A stretch of DNA of 64,000 nt, taken from Tenodera sinensis (Eukaryota > Arthropoda > Insecta > Mantodea > Mantidae). The stretch covers positions 152,215,751 to 152,279,750 of the forward strand of contig CM060967.1 of the NCBI GenBank assembly GCA_030765045.1, given 5' to 3'. The notes under the pieces were generated by a model, which was given only the letters and a program-made list of their open reading frames with translations, was not told where the DNA came from and made no database searches. Shown in pieces: positions 37,975 to 48,373 of the stretch (the first letter of the stretch is position 1; each line of letters starts with the position of its first letter). The translations under genes and the position numbers were made by a program.

Positions 37975-38140
37975 GTTTCGTTTTCCTCAATTGGCAGTTC
38001 TGAGTAAGTCTAAGTACACTAATCGAAATGAATATATTTGAGGTTACAGTTTATAGAATTTTTCTGGTCAAATCTTTGCGACGTAATATTTAAATTTATA
38101 TTTTATTTATGAAATAGTCCAAATAAATATCATCCCACGG
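37975..38140 (-). repeat. Second copy of the recombinase-like element's 3' region
   Basis: Inverted match to 17,075-17,290, as described there. The reading frame is not present on this copy, so only the terminal region survives. Confidence 0.75.
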
Positions 38141-38405
38141 TTTGACATTACCAGAAAAATTCTCTTGCTCCGCTCGATAATATATTGATTAGCTCAGATA
38201 TCTTATGATATTAATTTGAAATGGAATAGTCCATATACATTTTTGTTCAATAAAATACTAGTATGCTCTGTGCATCTGATGTCTGTGAATTTATTGCTCT
38301 CATCTAAAACTTATGTGCCGTAGCTGCTAGTTATTCTCTGACGGTTAATGTGGCCCAGTTGTGAAACGTTTGGCAACCGCTGCACTTAGAGGATGATCAA
38401 AGTGA

Positions 38406-38409
<4 letters not shown>

Positions 38410-38445
<36 letters not shown>

Positions 38446-38466
38446 TGTGTGTGTATGAGAGAGAGG
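38410..38466 (+). repeat. (GA)n/(TG)n compound microsatellite
   Basis: About 17 GA units, then GTGTGTGTGTGT and a second GAGAGAG run. Confidence 0.95.
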
Positions 38467-38570
38467 AGAGAGAAAGAGCGCACCGTAGAGAATTACAATG
38501 ATAGGTGATAATGTTTGGGCCACATCAATTATTATAGAAAAGCATGGTAGGAAGGTTGGGGACAGCCTCT

Positions 38571-39167
38571 TCAACTGTAGAGGGAACTAATTCTGTAGAA
38601 CAGTAACAGAAACATTGTTGCCAAATACCGTACTCTTCCAACTTGTTGCCATGTGGTTATCACCTTTACGGTGCTTTGAAGGAACCTCCAAGATGCTTTC
38701 CTTTCGCCAAATTTATCAACTGGAAGTAGTTGTCCAATAAAGGACATGGCAGGAACTATGATTCTAGAGTCAGGAGGTGCATAAAACTCAAGAGGGGACA
38801 ATATTGACAAGAGCCTTTTCACAAGGTTGGACATTGCAATCATCACCATCATCATCTCCTTACATGGTTCAGACCAGAGGTGTTCAACAGTCGAGCAGAC
38901 GCTCGCTTCCCCACACCACTGACCAAGAGCCAGACTGTTAATCACAGGCGGACAGCGCTGAGTATGGTAGTACATACAATTCAATGAGAGGACAAATATT
39001 TTTGTTTTTGACATAAAGACGATAAAGTTAAGTGCTTGATTTGTAAGACTAATAGTTGCAGATTTATACCATTTCTCTTGCTTACGTTCCGTGTTCACGA
39101 TAAATGTTATTCTACCCGAAAAAGTACTACGATCTTTTGAAGCAACTGTACGACACTTTTTCTTCAC
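38571..39167 (-). pseudogene. 198-codon open frame, unrecognised; possible exon or retrocopy
   Basis: The longest non-repetitive frame in the window. Its last ~110 codons look most protein-like (SNLVKRLLSILSPLEFYAPP, DSRIIVPAMSFIGQLLPVDK, VKVITTWQQVGRVRYLATMF). After the stop, a frame shifted by one base continues KRLSPTFLPCFSIIIDVAQT LSPIIVILYGA (38,386-38,574), with the same leucine-rich, helical character. This suggests one protein broken by a single-base change near 38,578. CCATACTCAG (about 38,960, minus) could be an acceptor, and CTCTACAG just before the second segment could be another, so intron structure instead of decay is possible. The first ~80 codons are AT-rich and probably not coding. 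No family was recognised. Confidence 0.3.
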
Positions 39168-39689
39168 AATTTAAAGACCTAAAAACATTTGAAACCAAAT
39201 TCCAATTATTTTGCACTGCTTGAAGTTTTCATGTAGTGAAGCTTCACACGAGCTACAAAATATAAAACTACTACGTGTATTGCAGAATTCCACGACCGTA
39301 AAATGTTCTGAGAAAGGAGGTGGGAATTATTTAAGTCTCTGCCCTACTGTGAGTATCCGAGATTACGTTTGTTTACATCTAGTTTAATGGTAGTCTTTGA
39401 CTCCATTTCATCTTTTCAACCCAATACTGAAGACCCTCTGAAACGTATATCGTGCTAAAAACAGTACCCTCAAAAACATCGTGGGTTAATCAGGAGTAGA
39501 ATATGAATGTGTACGCCTTTGATTTTCTGGAACATACGCCACTGGAGCTCAGTAACCACGGATAAATACGTCATTCTGTCCCAGCGGGTGGAGGTGATTT
39601 CAACCTCCCTAACTTGCCTTCCGTTGAGCACAGCTGGTTTAGACCATTACTGATTCTTCCAGCTCCAGAATGTAGTTGCTCACTTCAAC

Positions 39690-40325
39690 TTTCAGTTAGT
39701 GGTCCTCGACTTCTATGACATTGAGGATTATAGTTCAGAATCATGCGAGGCAGCCTCTCTTCATTCATTCTGCTGACGTGTTCAAACCATTTATTTCTAT
39801 ATTCTGTTTTTGTTACTATGCTGACTATTCGTAGTTCTTCGCGGATATCTCCATTCCTTTTCTTATCTAAGAGAGTATATCCTGCTACATGTCGAAGAAA
39901 TTTCATTTCTGCTGCTTCCAACATTCGTAGCGCCTTTATTAAGAGTCCAACATCCCGAGCCATGCATGGAAGCAGGCATTGCTAAAATTTTATAAAACTG
40001 GAGAGTTTCTCTACGGGTTTTCTTTCCTAGTGTTCTTTTAATTAAATCACAAATATGTTGAAACAGATTTTAATTCACTGTTAATATATTTTGTCTCATC
40101 ATTAAGAAAACCCCTAAACAGTTAAAATCTATTACTTGTTGTATTAAAAATTATTCTCTACTAGTTTAGCTGTTGTTGGATTCTTCACATAGAACGCCAA
40201 TCTTTAGTTCTGCTTGGCGATATTTGTAGGTTATATTTAGCAAAAACGTTTTCTAATTGAAAAGTGACTCTTTGTAAGTAGTCCTGGTCAGTAGGTATCA
40301 CTGCCTCATCATCTGCAAAAAGGAG
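39690..40325 (-). mobile_element. Degraded non-LTR retrotransposon: reverse transcriptase to C-terminus
   Basis: Minus-strand translation in shifting frames gives FCRADDEAVIPTDQDYLQRV followed by TFQLENVFAKYNLQIS (the FADD catalytic block of the polymerase palm and following helix), then KRTLGKKTRRETLQFYKILA, then KALRMLEAAEMKFLRHVAGY and TLLDKKRNGDIREELRI, ending KWFEHVSRMNEERLPRMILN. This order (ADD, K..R..L.FYK, E..EM.FLR...GY...DKKRN.DI..EL, W..H..RM...R.PR) is that of RTE-like LINE proteins common in insects. The first residue of FADD is changed (preceded by CR), the segment from 40,030 to 40,240 is scrambled by stops, and at least two frameshifts separate the blocks. Dead copy. Confidence 0.85.
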
Positions 40326-40329
40326 GTAT

Positions 40330-41224
40330 GTAATTTTCTATGAAATTTAAATTATGTGCGTTAAAAATAAAGTGTAAATCAATATAGTACGCTCCTCGTA
40401 CTTTATAGTCTACAGATAAAGCATTTGTGGGTGCTCTAAAACAGCTCAGGTGTTTATTCTTAACAGTAATATTTGCAGAATTACTTTTCCGCCACTGTTT
40501 TACACGTGTAAGTTTAGTCATTATTAAGACACTTCCTCCAATCCGTTCAGCAAACAGTTCGTGCAGCAGCGCTACGTAATCCTCCAACTTTCCAGCAACT
40601 TCATAACTTTGTTTCCAAGCACCTCGCTGCACCGTGTCAGAAAAATCCATTTGTCGCAGTGATTATCCAATATCATCCTGCTTGCGGTGAACGGATGGAG
40701 CTATATCCTGGAATAGCATTTATTTCATATATACCTATGTATTACTCTTATTTTCAAGCTCAGCCTAACGATACACATGTGGAATAGAATGTCCTTATAA
40801 TATAATTTTCCTACACTATTTTCTACTGGCAGAACACACAGTTTTAGTTTTATCTCCCTCACATCCTCTGTCTTTCTTTACTTCTCTGTACCTTTTCTTC
40901 TCTTCTTCCTCTAATGTTCTCCTTTTGCCACATAATATTTTGAAAACTGGTAATAAAGTAGCTTTTCTGGGGAATCAATAAACTGAAAACACAGGTAAAG
41001 TTTTTAACGGTGCACAAGCTTTGGCACTTCCTTATGTTTGTATTGCGAAGTATTACTATTTCTCTTTATAAACATTTATGTGCACGAATAACAGTAATGC
41101 AAAAGTGGCATAAATTCTTAAATATCCAACTTTCCTAAATCTTTTAATTGTTCCTGTATCTTTTCAGAAATATTATTGAGTACTCTGAGCAGTGCACTGA
41201 TCAGTGGCGGTTTTTATGGATGCT
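40330..41224. other. No recognisable gene
   Basis: A 113-codon minus frame at 40,309-40,650 partly overlaps the LINE, but most of it has no motif. Confidence 0.5.
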
Positions 41225-41975
41225 TCAAAATTAAGTTTCAAAGCTGTGTTACTCCATAATGGCAATCAGTTACAGTGTTACACTAAACACTGTTGTTTCA
41301 CACGTGAATGCAACAGTAGAGATAGGGCTTCCCAATTCATAAAAAAGGAGTAGTGGAGACTAGAAAAATGAATGTTAATCATGAACGTCTGATGGAATCT
41401 GAAAACAATTTAATTCCTCCACTACATAATATAAAACTTGGTCTCATCAAAAACTTTGCTAAAAAGTTGAACCGAACTGCATTGGCATTAAAATACCTAG
41501 TTACAAAATTTATTAGGATTAGGTTAAAGCAAGAAGTTTTTGTTGGAACACGGATTCATCAACCTCGCCAAGATGAGATATTTGAACACCTTTTAAATGA
41601 TGCTGAGAAAAAGGTATGGATTTCTTTCAGAGAAGTAGAATACAATTTTTTGGGAAACAAACGAGCTGCTATCTATGAGGACCTTGTTATAAATTTGTTG
41701 TCAACTTAGCACAAAATGGGATGCAACAAGTCCCTTAAATTACACTTTTCACACGCCCATCTGAATCATTTTCCTGAAATTTTCGAGAAAGTAAGTAATG
41801 AACACAACAAATGTTTCCACCAAGAAGGATCACTAATGGGAAAAACGTTACTAGAGCAAGTGGAGTACAAGAATGCTTGATGGCTACTGACTACTGCTTA
41901 CAGTCATCCGGAATGCTCCTCAACTCGACTACAAGAAAGAAGCAAAGATAAAGCATATTTAGTAAAGTAAAGCGA
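41225..41975 (+). pseudogene. Relic of a multicopy, transposon-associated arthropod gene
   Basis: Three colinear pieces in different frames. Piece 1 (from about 41,235): FKAVLLHNGN then CYTKHCCFTRECNSRDRASQ. Piece 2 (GTG-initiated open stretch 41,353-41,709): NNLIPPLHNIKLGLIKNFAK, RIHQPRQDEIFEHLLNDAEK, KVWISFREVEYNFLGNKRAA. Piece 3 after a stop: LKLHFSHAHLNHFPEIFEKV, SNEHNKCFHQE. I recognise this as a protein found in many near-identical copies in arthropod genomes, usually annotated as uncharacterized; its copy-number behaviour is that of a transposon. The conserved LPPLHIKLGL, EHLLNDAEK.AW and LHF.HSHLD.FPE landmarks are all present. An internal deletion between pieces 1 and 2, in-frame stops and frame changes show it is dead. 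The biochemical role is not known to me. Confidence 0.7.
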
Positions 41976-42259
41976 CCATGAATATGTTTTAAAAGACATC
42001 AGACAGATTTTCATACGAAAGTTACCATCGTAGTTTTCCACAATATTATTCTCGAACCAGAACCAATGTGTCATTCTTGTTATTATATTTATATTCAGCA
42101 TAGTGTAATTCTAAAGAAAATACGCAAGTCAAAATTTGTTATCTAGATCTAATCAAAACTGGTGTACTATTTGGTTATTGTCATTCTAGCTACTATAATT
42201 TGTCTAGTTACCGAGATCTTTTTAGGTTGTATTTGTCCTTGTAAGGAAACAGTTAATAA

Positions 42260-42850
42260 ATTACCTTTTTTTCTGCAACCAGTTCTTCAGGCTGACCACA
42301 ATGGGACTAAAAGCGAAGATTAGGATCAAGAGTCATTCCGCTACCATCAGATGTCTTGTAGACAATGAAGTCAATGCGCCTGGTGCTACCAGTATTGGAC
42401 TATCTGGACACTTCCTCATGGACCTCGAAACCCTTCTGGTTCATACTGGATGCAATCAAGATTCCAATCTTAATGTCTGCTGTCTCCGTGCGGACAAGCA
42501 CCGGAACATGTGCAAGTGTTTCGTGACAGAGGGCACTGTAGGGGCACCTCCCCGATAAGGAGCACACGGCAAGAATTCTAGCAGTCATTTTGACATCTCT
42601 ACGTTCCGGGTAGGAAAATCAGTGATAAGTTCGGATCCATGTAATGACAGCTGTGCCGGTTTAACTCCTTTTTGCCGTAACTCCAAAGACGAAATTCTCC
42701 CTCTGTCTCAAAAGTCTTGTGACTTTCCTTGCGTCTGACAGTAGAGTTTAAGGGTCTCTGATGTCATCCTGAGCGATATGAGGACGTTGTAAACAAATTT
42801 GAATTTCCTGGTCAAAGTCTTTTGAGGAATTCAGAACTAGGTCGTTGAAG
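42260..42850 (-). mobile_element. Degraded LINE C-terminus: zinc-knuckle and endonuclease-like tail
   Basis: On the minus strand one frame reads MTARILAVCSLSGRCPYSAL CHETLAHV; a neighbouring frame continues GACPHGDSRH; the first frame resumes with IASSMNQKGFEVHEEVSR. After a stop comes GSTRRIDFIVYKTSDGSGMT LDPNLRF and GQPEELVAEK. The order C..C...ETL.HV...C.HG...R, then KGFEV.EEV, GSTRR.D.I, LDP..RFE, QPEEV is that of a C-terminal region I know from insect and other metazoan LINE proteins, resembling the CCHC plus restriction-like endonuclease arrangement. That clade placement is inference. At least two stops and a frameshift near 42,505 inactivate it. Confidence 0.6.
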
Positions 42851-42899
42851 ACTGTGAAACTTTAGATGTTGATATGTTGTAATCCAACTTCCCATGAGG

Positions 42900-43143
42900 C
42901 GCAGACTAGACCAAGGCCTTTATATTTTCATTAACTTATATTTACTTATATATGTATATAAATATAAGTAATTGCCAAGTGAAAGCTCACATCTCAGATA
43001 ATTAAATATCTTCCAATACGCGTTGCTTTTCTGAGTTTTGGAGTGTAGGCTGTAATAACATTTCAGATCGAATTCAAGCCACCTCAGCTGGAAGTAGCTT
43101 AATCGGTTGAAGCGATGTAACAACTGACACTGAGACATCATTT
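42900..43143 (-). mobile_element. Leader and start of internal region of the LTR element
   Basis: Directly downstream (minus strand) of the primer-binding site. A 73-codon frame starting MMSQCQLLHRFNRLSYFQLR follows within a few bases, where a Gag start would lie, but it lacks any Gag motif and the homology ends near 42,900. An inverted AT palindrome (TACTTATATTTATATACATATATAAGTAAATATA, about 42,940-42,975) lies near the break. Confidence 0.4.
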
Positions 43144-43157
43144 CACTCCTGACACCA
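43144..43157 (-). promoter_or_regulatory. Primer-binding site, tRNA-Leu type
   Basis: Minus strand TGGTGTCAGGAGTG, one base after the LTR terminus. It is the complement of CACTCCTGACACCA, the acceptor-stem end (with CCA) of many insect tRNA-Leu genes (from knowledge). Position, length and TGG start are those of a minus-strand DNA primer site and prove that the adjacent LTR is a 5' LTR. Confidence 0.75.
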
Positions 43158-43158
43158 G

Positions 43159-43462
43159 TGTGACAAAATTACAAGACCAGTTATTTTTTTCTGTCACTTT
43201 ATTTTCTTCTAAGCTGAATTACAACCACAATTCTGTTTTATCATTAACACAATCTTCGTGACCTTACAGGTAACAACTGTTCTCTCTTAACCTTGACACA
43301 TTATTCTGTCTTTTAGTCCTCTCTGTATAACAGCTTCTACGATCACACTCACTAAAACTGCTTCACATAGCAACAACTCGAGGTGACGATTAAATGTCCC
43401 AAGACTGTCTGACGATACGCACTCACATTTCTCTCAACGACCATTGTGCACACACACACACA

Positions 43463-43505
<43 letters not shown>

Positions 43506-43799
43506 CTAACAGCTGTCTCATTCAACACTGACGACTTTATCACAAAAGTAAAAAATAACTCGCTTCTCTCGCTGCCGCTTTCGCTTATATAGACGGGAAA
43601 GACGTAACATGGATTTTTCTCGAAATTCATCTTTTATTGAACTTTCACAAACAAGCCAGCAGTATAAAGTTTGCGAACAGTCTGGAAATGTGTTTTCCTG
43701 CCATACTCATTGTCGCCGGTCACGTATTCACAAGTAGCGCTGAGGTGTGAGGTGGCTTGACCTTGAGCGTCTCTAAGGTGCTGCCCTGCCGGCGTCACA
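43159..43799 (-). mobile_element. 5' LTR of a Ty3/Gypsy-like retrotransposon
   Basis: On the plus strand it runs from TGTGAC to GTCACA, perfect 6-bp inverted LTR termini. On the minus strand the order is: U3 with a TATA box CTATATAAGC (43,583-43,592), an initiator-like TCGTCAGTGTTG about 45 nt on, a (TG)n tract, a polyadenylation signal AATAAA (43,199-43,204), and the conserved end GTGACAG...AACTGG...TAATTTTGTCACA. The promoter, poly(A) signal and adjacent primer site are in the right order for U3-R-U5. The partner 3' LTR and the coding region are missing, so the element is truncated at about 42,900. Confidence 0.8.
43447..43503 (+). repeat. (CA)n microsatellite inside the LTR
   Basis: About 28 CA units with one AGA interruption. 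It lies in the transcribed R/U5 part of the LTR. Confidence 0.95.
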
Positions 43800-43804
43800 G
43801 TACT

Positions 43805-45345
43805 GTATGCATCCTATCTGGTAGAATTAAAGTATCACTGTGCTTGTAGTATCAAAACAACCTCCGCCACTCGGCAAGAGAATATGGGGTGAGGCAAGTT
43901 GAATCGCTATCTCTCCTCTCATGCCCATGCCTGCATTAGAGCATCCAAATTAAAAAGGAATGTTTTCTTAATTATAAATGTGTTTTATAGGACATGAAGC
44001 GGATTCTAGTGCATTCGTATTGCAGAAAGGAAAATCCATTGCAACTCAGTTGCCATCGCTTTCTTTATATTATATGAATTGTATGCACATTTACTGGAAT
44101 AATAGGTATTGTCAACGAAGAATATTTTAATGAAATATTTTAGATTAATGATTTTGGATGAACAATTGACACCAAAATTAGCCTTTTTAGAATTATGTGC
44201 TTATGTGTGTGTGCCAGATAAGAATGACCAAATCGATTGCTACATCTTATTTATGCCATATTTTAGATCCCACTTAAAAGATAGGCTATATGGTAACTCA
44301 ACTACCTGCCCCAAACGGAGGCGGTTCCTAATGGGTCACAATGAAATATCTCGCCTGTTATTCAGTGTTTTGAAAAGAAATTGAAAAAGTTTCTACTCAT
44401 TAACATTCCATTATTTATAAAATTTCGCTGGGATTGTTTATGAAATGCTATAGCATTTTCGTTACCATTATTAGTACAATTAACCCGTTACCCTTGAAAC
44501 AGATATTTATGCTTAAGCCTTCAAGCAACTCTTTAGTCGTACTTACTGCCCAATATTGCATTAGAGAGCTATTTACTTTTTGTGAAATACTTAGCGTTTG
44601 ACAAAATGCTATGATGAATATGGATATTCCGATGACTGTTGTTCGTAGTTCGATGATGTATGTTCAGCATGTATATATTTGCACTTTAGCTTTATGTTTT
44701 ATAGTCAGTATACGCAATTTTTAATAACGGGGTGTATGGTTCCACTGAATCTTAAATATAAAATTAATGTAATAATTTGATGTTCTCTCGACCTTTGCTT
44801 TGGAGTTAAGGCAGGGCTAAAAGAAATCTTAAACATGACATTCACTGCAAGGAAAGAACGCACAATGGACGCCACTAAAAGCATGATTGCAAAATTAGCT
44901 GCTTCCTTATAGTTGCGCTAATTGGGTCAAGAAGGAAAAGAAATTAGCGGCAATAGACCCTTGAGAGAAGTGTTTATGAAATGATTGAACTCGTCCGGAA
45001 AGAGTACCTACTGAAGACTGGTCTTGATCATTGATCAGCTAAGTGCTTCTTATACAAAATGTCAGTTGACTTCACACTAAGCTATGGTCGGGGATTGATT
45101 ACCTTACAAATTTAATAGAAGATTATTGTCCAAGCTGAAATTAACACGTTGCTAGAATTTGTGCTTAGCTCAGGCCAAAAAGCTTGAAATTCCGTGGAAA
45201 AATTTTCTATGCTGCGATCAAGGCTAATGTGAAAGAAGGAGAACCATAGGAAAATCCACAGGAAATGATTGAAGTATGTCGATTTGTATACTGTGGACGA
45301 TTCTATGTACATTACATTATTTGCCCAAAAGAAGGGTAGAATGTA
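43805..45345. other. No recognisable gene
   Basis: Frames of 91 and 95 codons (44,109-44,384 plus; 45,112-45,399 minus) have no motif. Confidence 0.5.
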
Positions 45346-45348
45346 TAC

Positions 45349-45481
45349 TATTTTTACTTTCTCTACTGGCAAGTAGGGGAAGTATTGTATTCCACCCAAA
45401 AATTCTATGTCGAGATTTCACCGGAAGTATATGTTTTGAGATCCCCTGAATCCAAAAACAGCATTTTTACTGAAATACCTC
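45349..45481 (+). repeat. Dispersed repeat R, copy F, 5' end only
   Basis: TTTTTACTTTCTCTACTGGC, GGGGAAGTATTGTATTCCAC, TATGTCGAGATTTCACCGGA and TTTTGAGATCCCCTGAATCC match the first ~130 bp of copy D. The homology then stops. Confidence 0.8.
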
Positions 45482-45579
45482 TTAAAACCAGGAGCCTCTT
45501 TTTCAGTATCATGCACAACTTCTTTAATATGACCATAAATTCTCTGAGCATTATAAACTTCTTTAGCATTTCACTTTGA

Positions 45580-46022
45580 ATCCACGCTTTTCTGAGAGTC
45601 CTTCAATGCTTTCGTCTTGAAGGAGACTTGTCACATATCTGGTTCTAAGATAGCCACTTCTGTTCCAGAATGCCACTTTTTCTTAGATGTTCTGGAATTA
45701 TTACTTGAGCACAAAGCAGGAAATGATTCCTGCTACATTCTGCACTTCTCAATATTCTTACATCCATCACAATAGTGTCTTCTTCGCTTCATAATAAGAT
45801 GATCGATCATAGATTTCAAATTTCTTGTAGGCTGCACCCATGTAAATTTATGAATGTCATTATCCTGGAAGAATGAATTCATCAATGGGCATTCCTGCAT
45901 TTGACAAACCGTAGCAAGTCTGTTATCATTTTCTACTTGCTCGCCAAATGGTCATATTGTGTGATTCTGAAGTCTCCTTCCAGCCGTACTATTGAGATCT
46001 GCCGAGACAAAAACTTTTCCTT
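45580..46022 (-). mobile_element. LINE APE-type endonuclease fragment
   Basis: The minus-strand translation gives VFVSADLNSTAGRR (GDFN-like block, with A in place of G and L in place of F), then PFGEQVENDNRLATVC, MNSFFQDNDIHKFTWVQPTR and NLKSMIDHLIM. It continues through a shifted KNIEKCRM...QESFPALC, where the family has R.AECGSDH.L. These are the ordered motifs of the apurinic-type endonuclease of RTE/CR1-like LINEs that nicks target DNA. The catalytic SDH histidine block is destroyed and several stops occur (after HTI, after CRM). It may belong to the same lineage as the reverse transcriptase at 39.7-40.3 kb but is a separate insertion or remnant. Confidence 0.85.
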
Positions 46023-46199
46023 GTTTTATATAAAGGATGTCCTATATGTGTGTGGGCTACATGTTAAAGAGTGTTGGCTTTCTCGGGTGAACTTGACAAT
46101 TATTTATAACTTCCGGACTGATTTGTCATGGTCTGCTGGAGTAACTATATCCGACTATGGCAAATGAGTCAGGAAATTTATCATATAGTGGTATTTCAA

Positions 46200-46345
46200 C
46201 GGAAGGGATGACTCAGACAGTAAAGCCTGACGGTCCCGTTCGGGAGGTCCCAGGTTTAAATCCCATGAACCGACCAATCTCATTGTGTTTTCTGTAGCTT
46301 TTCTCAGTCACCAAGGATTGAATATTTAATAGCACGATCCAAAAT
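46200..46345 (+). mobile_element. tRNA-derived SINE fragment
   Basis: Box A GGGATGACTCAGACAGTAAAG and box B CCAGGTTTAAATCCC (46,250-46,264), with GTTCGGGAGG before box B as in the other GGGATGGCTCAGGCGG-head copies. Confidence 0.6.
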
Positions 46346-46640
46346 TCCACCGAAGTCTTACAAATAGCATACGTTGCAAAATAGACAGTAAAAGGGAATG
46401 CTGAGTCATCTATCCTCCAGATAGTGAAAGCAGATAGACCTGGTGGCATCCTAATGCCATGTGCTGTCACAGAGGCGGAAATACAACTGCCCTGCACTGC
46501 TCCCTCTTTGGACTCCTAACGAAGCAAGATGGTATGGATAGAGATGAGACCTTGAAGGTTAACTCTCCGCCACACATATTTCTCCGAGTATCTCCTAAAA
46601 GTCCGTCGCGGTATGACTATGGAGTTAAAGCAACGTAAAA

Positions 46641-46747
<107 letters not shown>

Positions 46748-46749
46748 CA

Positions 46750-47480
46750 CTATTTCAATTACCATGTTAAGTGTCTATTATTATTTTCAAGTTCCGCTTA
46801 GTAATCTATCTTAGAAATATTAGTTATCCGTGGGCATCTAATGCGAGTGCTGTTAGTTTCCCGTTAATTTAATGACATTTAATCCAACAAATGCTTGTTG
46901 TCATGCTAATTATTCAAGAACCAGGGATGAAAAATGAAAAACAAAATTTCCTTTGGCAACAAAGAGAAACAAGCAGCTGAATAAGGTAACTATTATGGGT
47001 TAAGCAGCCAGTGTGCTTCGTACTTTTATTACATTGCAATATGTTTAACCTTATTTGATGTATTTAGTTAAACAAAAGACGTTTGCTGTCCTCCTTTCAA
47101 TGCATTTAAAACTTGAAAGGCGTCAAAAGCAAAAAAAGGTATTGCATAAATACAGTTTGTTCACCAGCTGAAGGTCCCTGACAGGAATGCAGCCAGCCAC
47201 TACATCAGTAAACAATTCCCGATAAACAATGATATCGCGAGCAGCAGTTCTGCTTCTAACCGTGCCAAACTAGGAATGTGTATTCACGCCAGATTAAAGC
47301 AAAGAAATCGCTCAAAATAGCACAATTTAAATGTTATTTTCAGTTCATGCTGTATATTTAGCTTATAAAGCGTAAACAACGCTTTCAACTACTCCGCCTT
47401 TTTTCCACTGATAATTTTCTGTCTTTTCTATATTTTTAAAAAAACACTGCCAGTATGTTTCGGTCTTGTGGTATATCCTT
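46750..47480. other. No recognisable gene
   Basis: AT-rich sequence. Nothing supported. Confidence 0.5.
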
Positions 47481-47484
47481 GAGC

Positions 47485-47640
47485 GTTATACCGTGCAATT
47501 CCTCTAAGAATAAGTCAGCTGTTGCATTTCTTTAACTATTCATTTTACCTTGGCCCAAACTAGTTCTATGGGATTGGGATCACACATGTACGGACAAGTA
47601 AACGATAGTGTGGCCCAATAAAACCAAAATAACCAATAAT
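47485..47640 (-). mobile_element. DDE transposase C-terminal fragment (Tc1/mariner superfamily)
   Basis: The minus frame gives CPYMCDPNPIELVWAKVK, the PPY...NPIE..W...K block that ends the DDE_3 endonuclease domain of Tc1-like and related transposases and carries the third catalytic acid (E of NPIE). After a stop the shifted frames give MQQLTYS and then EELHGITLKD, resembling the helical tail. No inverted terminal repeats or other catalytic blocks were identified, so only the end of the gene survives. Confidence 0.7.
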
Positions 47641-47649
47641 AACGTCATA

Positions 47650-48261
47650 ACAATTGAGGAAGAATTCAGTCTAACAATCTTTCACTCTTTTCTGCAGGTT
47701 CAAAGAATGAAATACATATTAAAATTTCGCTCAGTTAATGGTAAAGTAATAGAAGAAAGACAGTAATACCTTTAAGAGCCTCTTTAGGTTTGTTTGATTC
47801 AGACATCCTATAAAGATCTGTTTTACACATAGAACCCCTTTGTTCTACAATCACAATATCATGGCAGATTTCACAGTGGTCCTAGGCGGAGGATTATCTG
47901 CTACTACAGTACTTTTACCATTGCTTCGACACAAAGATTTTACAACTGAAATTAAGAGAAACTAGCAGCGAGTAAACATAGCGCAAATAATATTGGAGGT
48001 AAGTTGGCAATATGACCAGCAGAACAACGTTTACGCGGATGTTTACGAAACTAAGGTTATAGCGCGTGGAATGTCACTCCCCTGCCCCTCATTCCCCTTA
48101 GATCATGAGGTGGTGAAGAGCCAGTAGTTACTTTGGTTTTCCTCCACCACTTACCTATAATAAACATTACATTCCACCTAAGAACTTTACATCCACATTT
48201 CACTGAAAATGTGTATTTTATGGTCTCTTGGAACTCAAGATGAGATGAAGAAAAAATATGA
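47650..48261. other. No firm feature
   Basis: Could hold more of the transposase above. A minus-strand stretch near 47,800-47,880 reads VIVEQRGSMCKTDLYRMSES in one frame, but no motif confirms it. Confidence 0.4.
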
Positions 48262-48282
48262 AGAAAAAATACGCCTGCGTCC

Positions 48283-48373
<91 letters not shown>

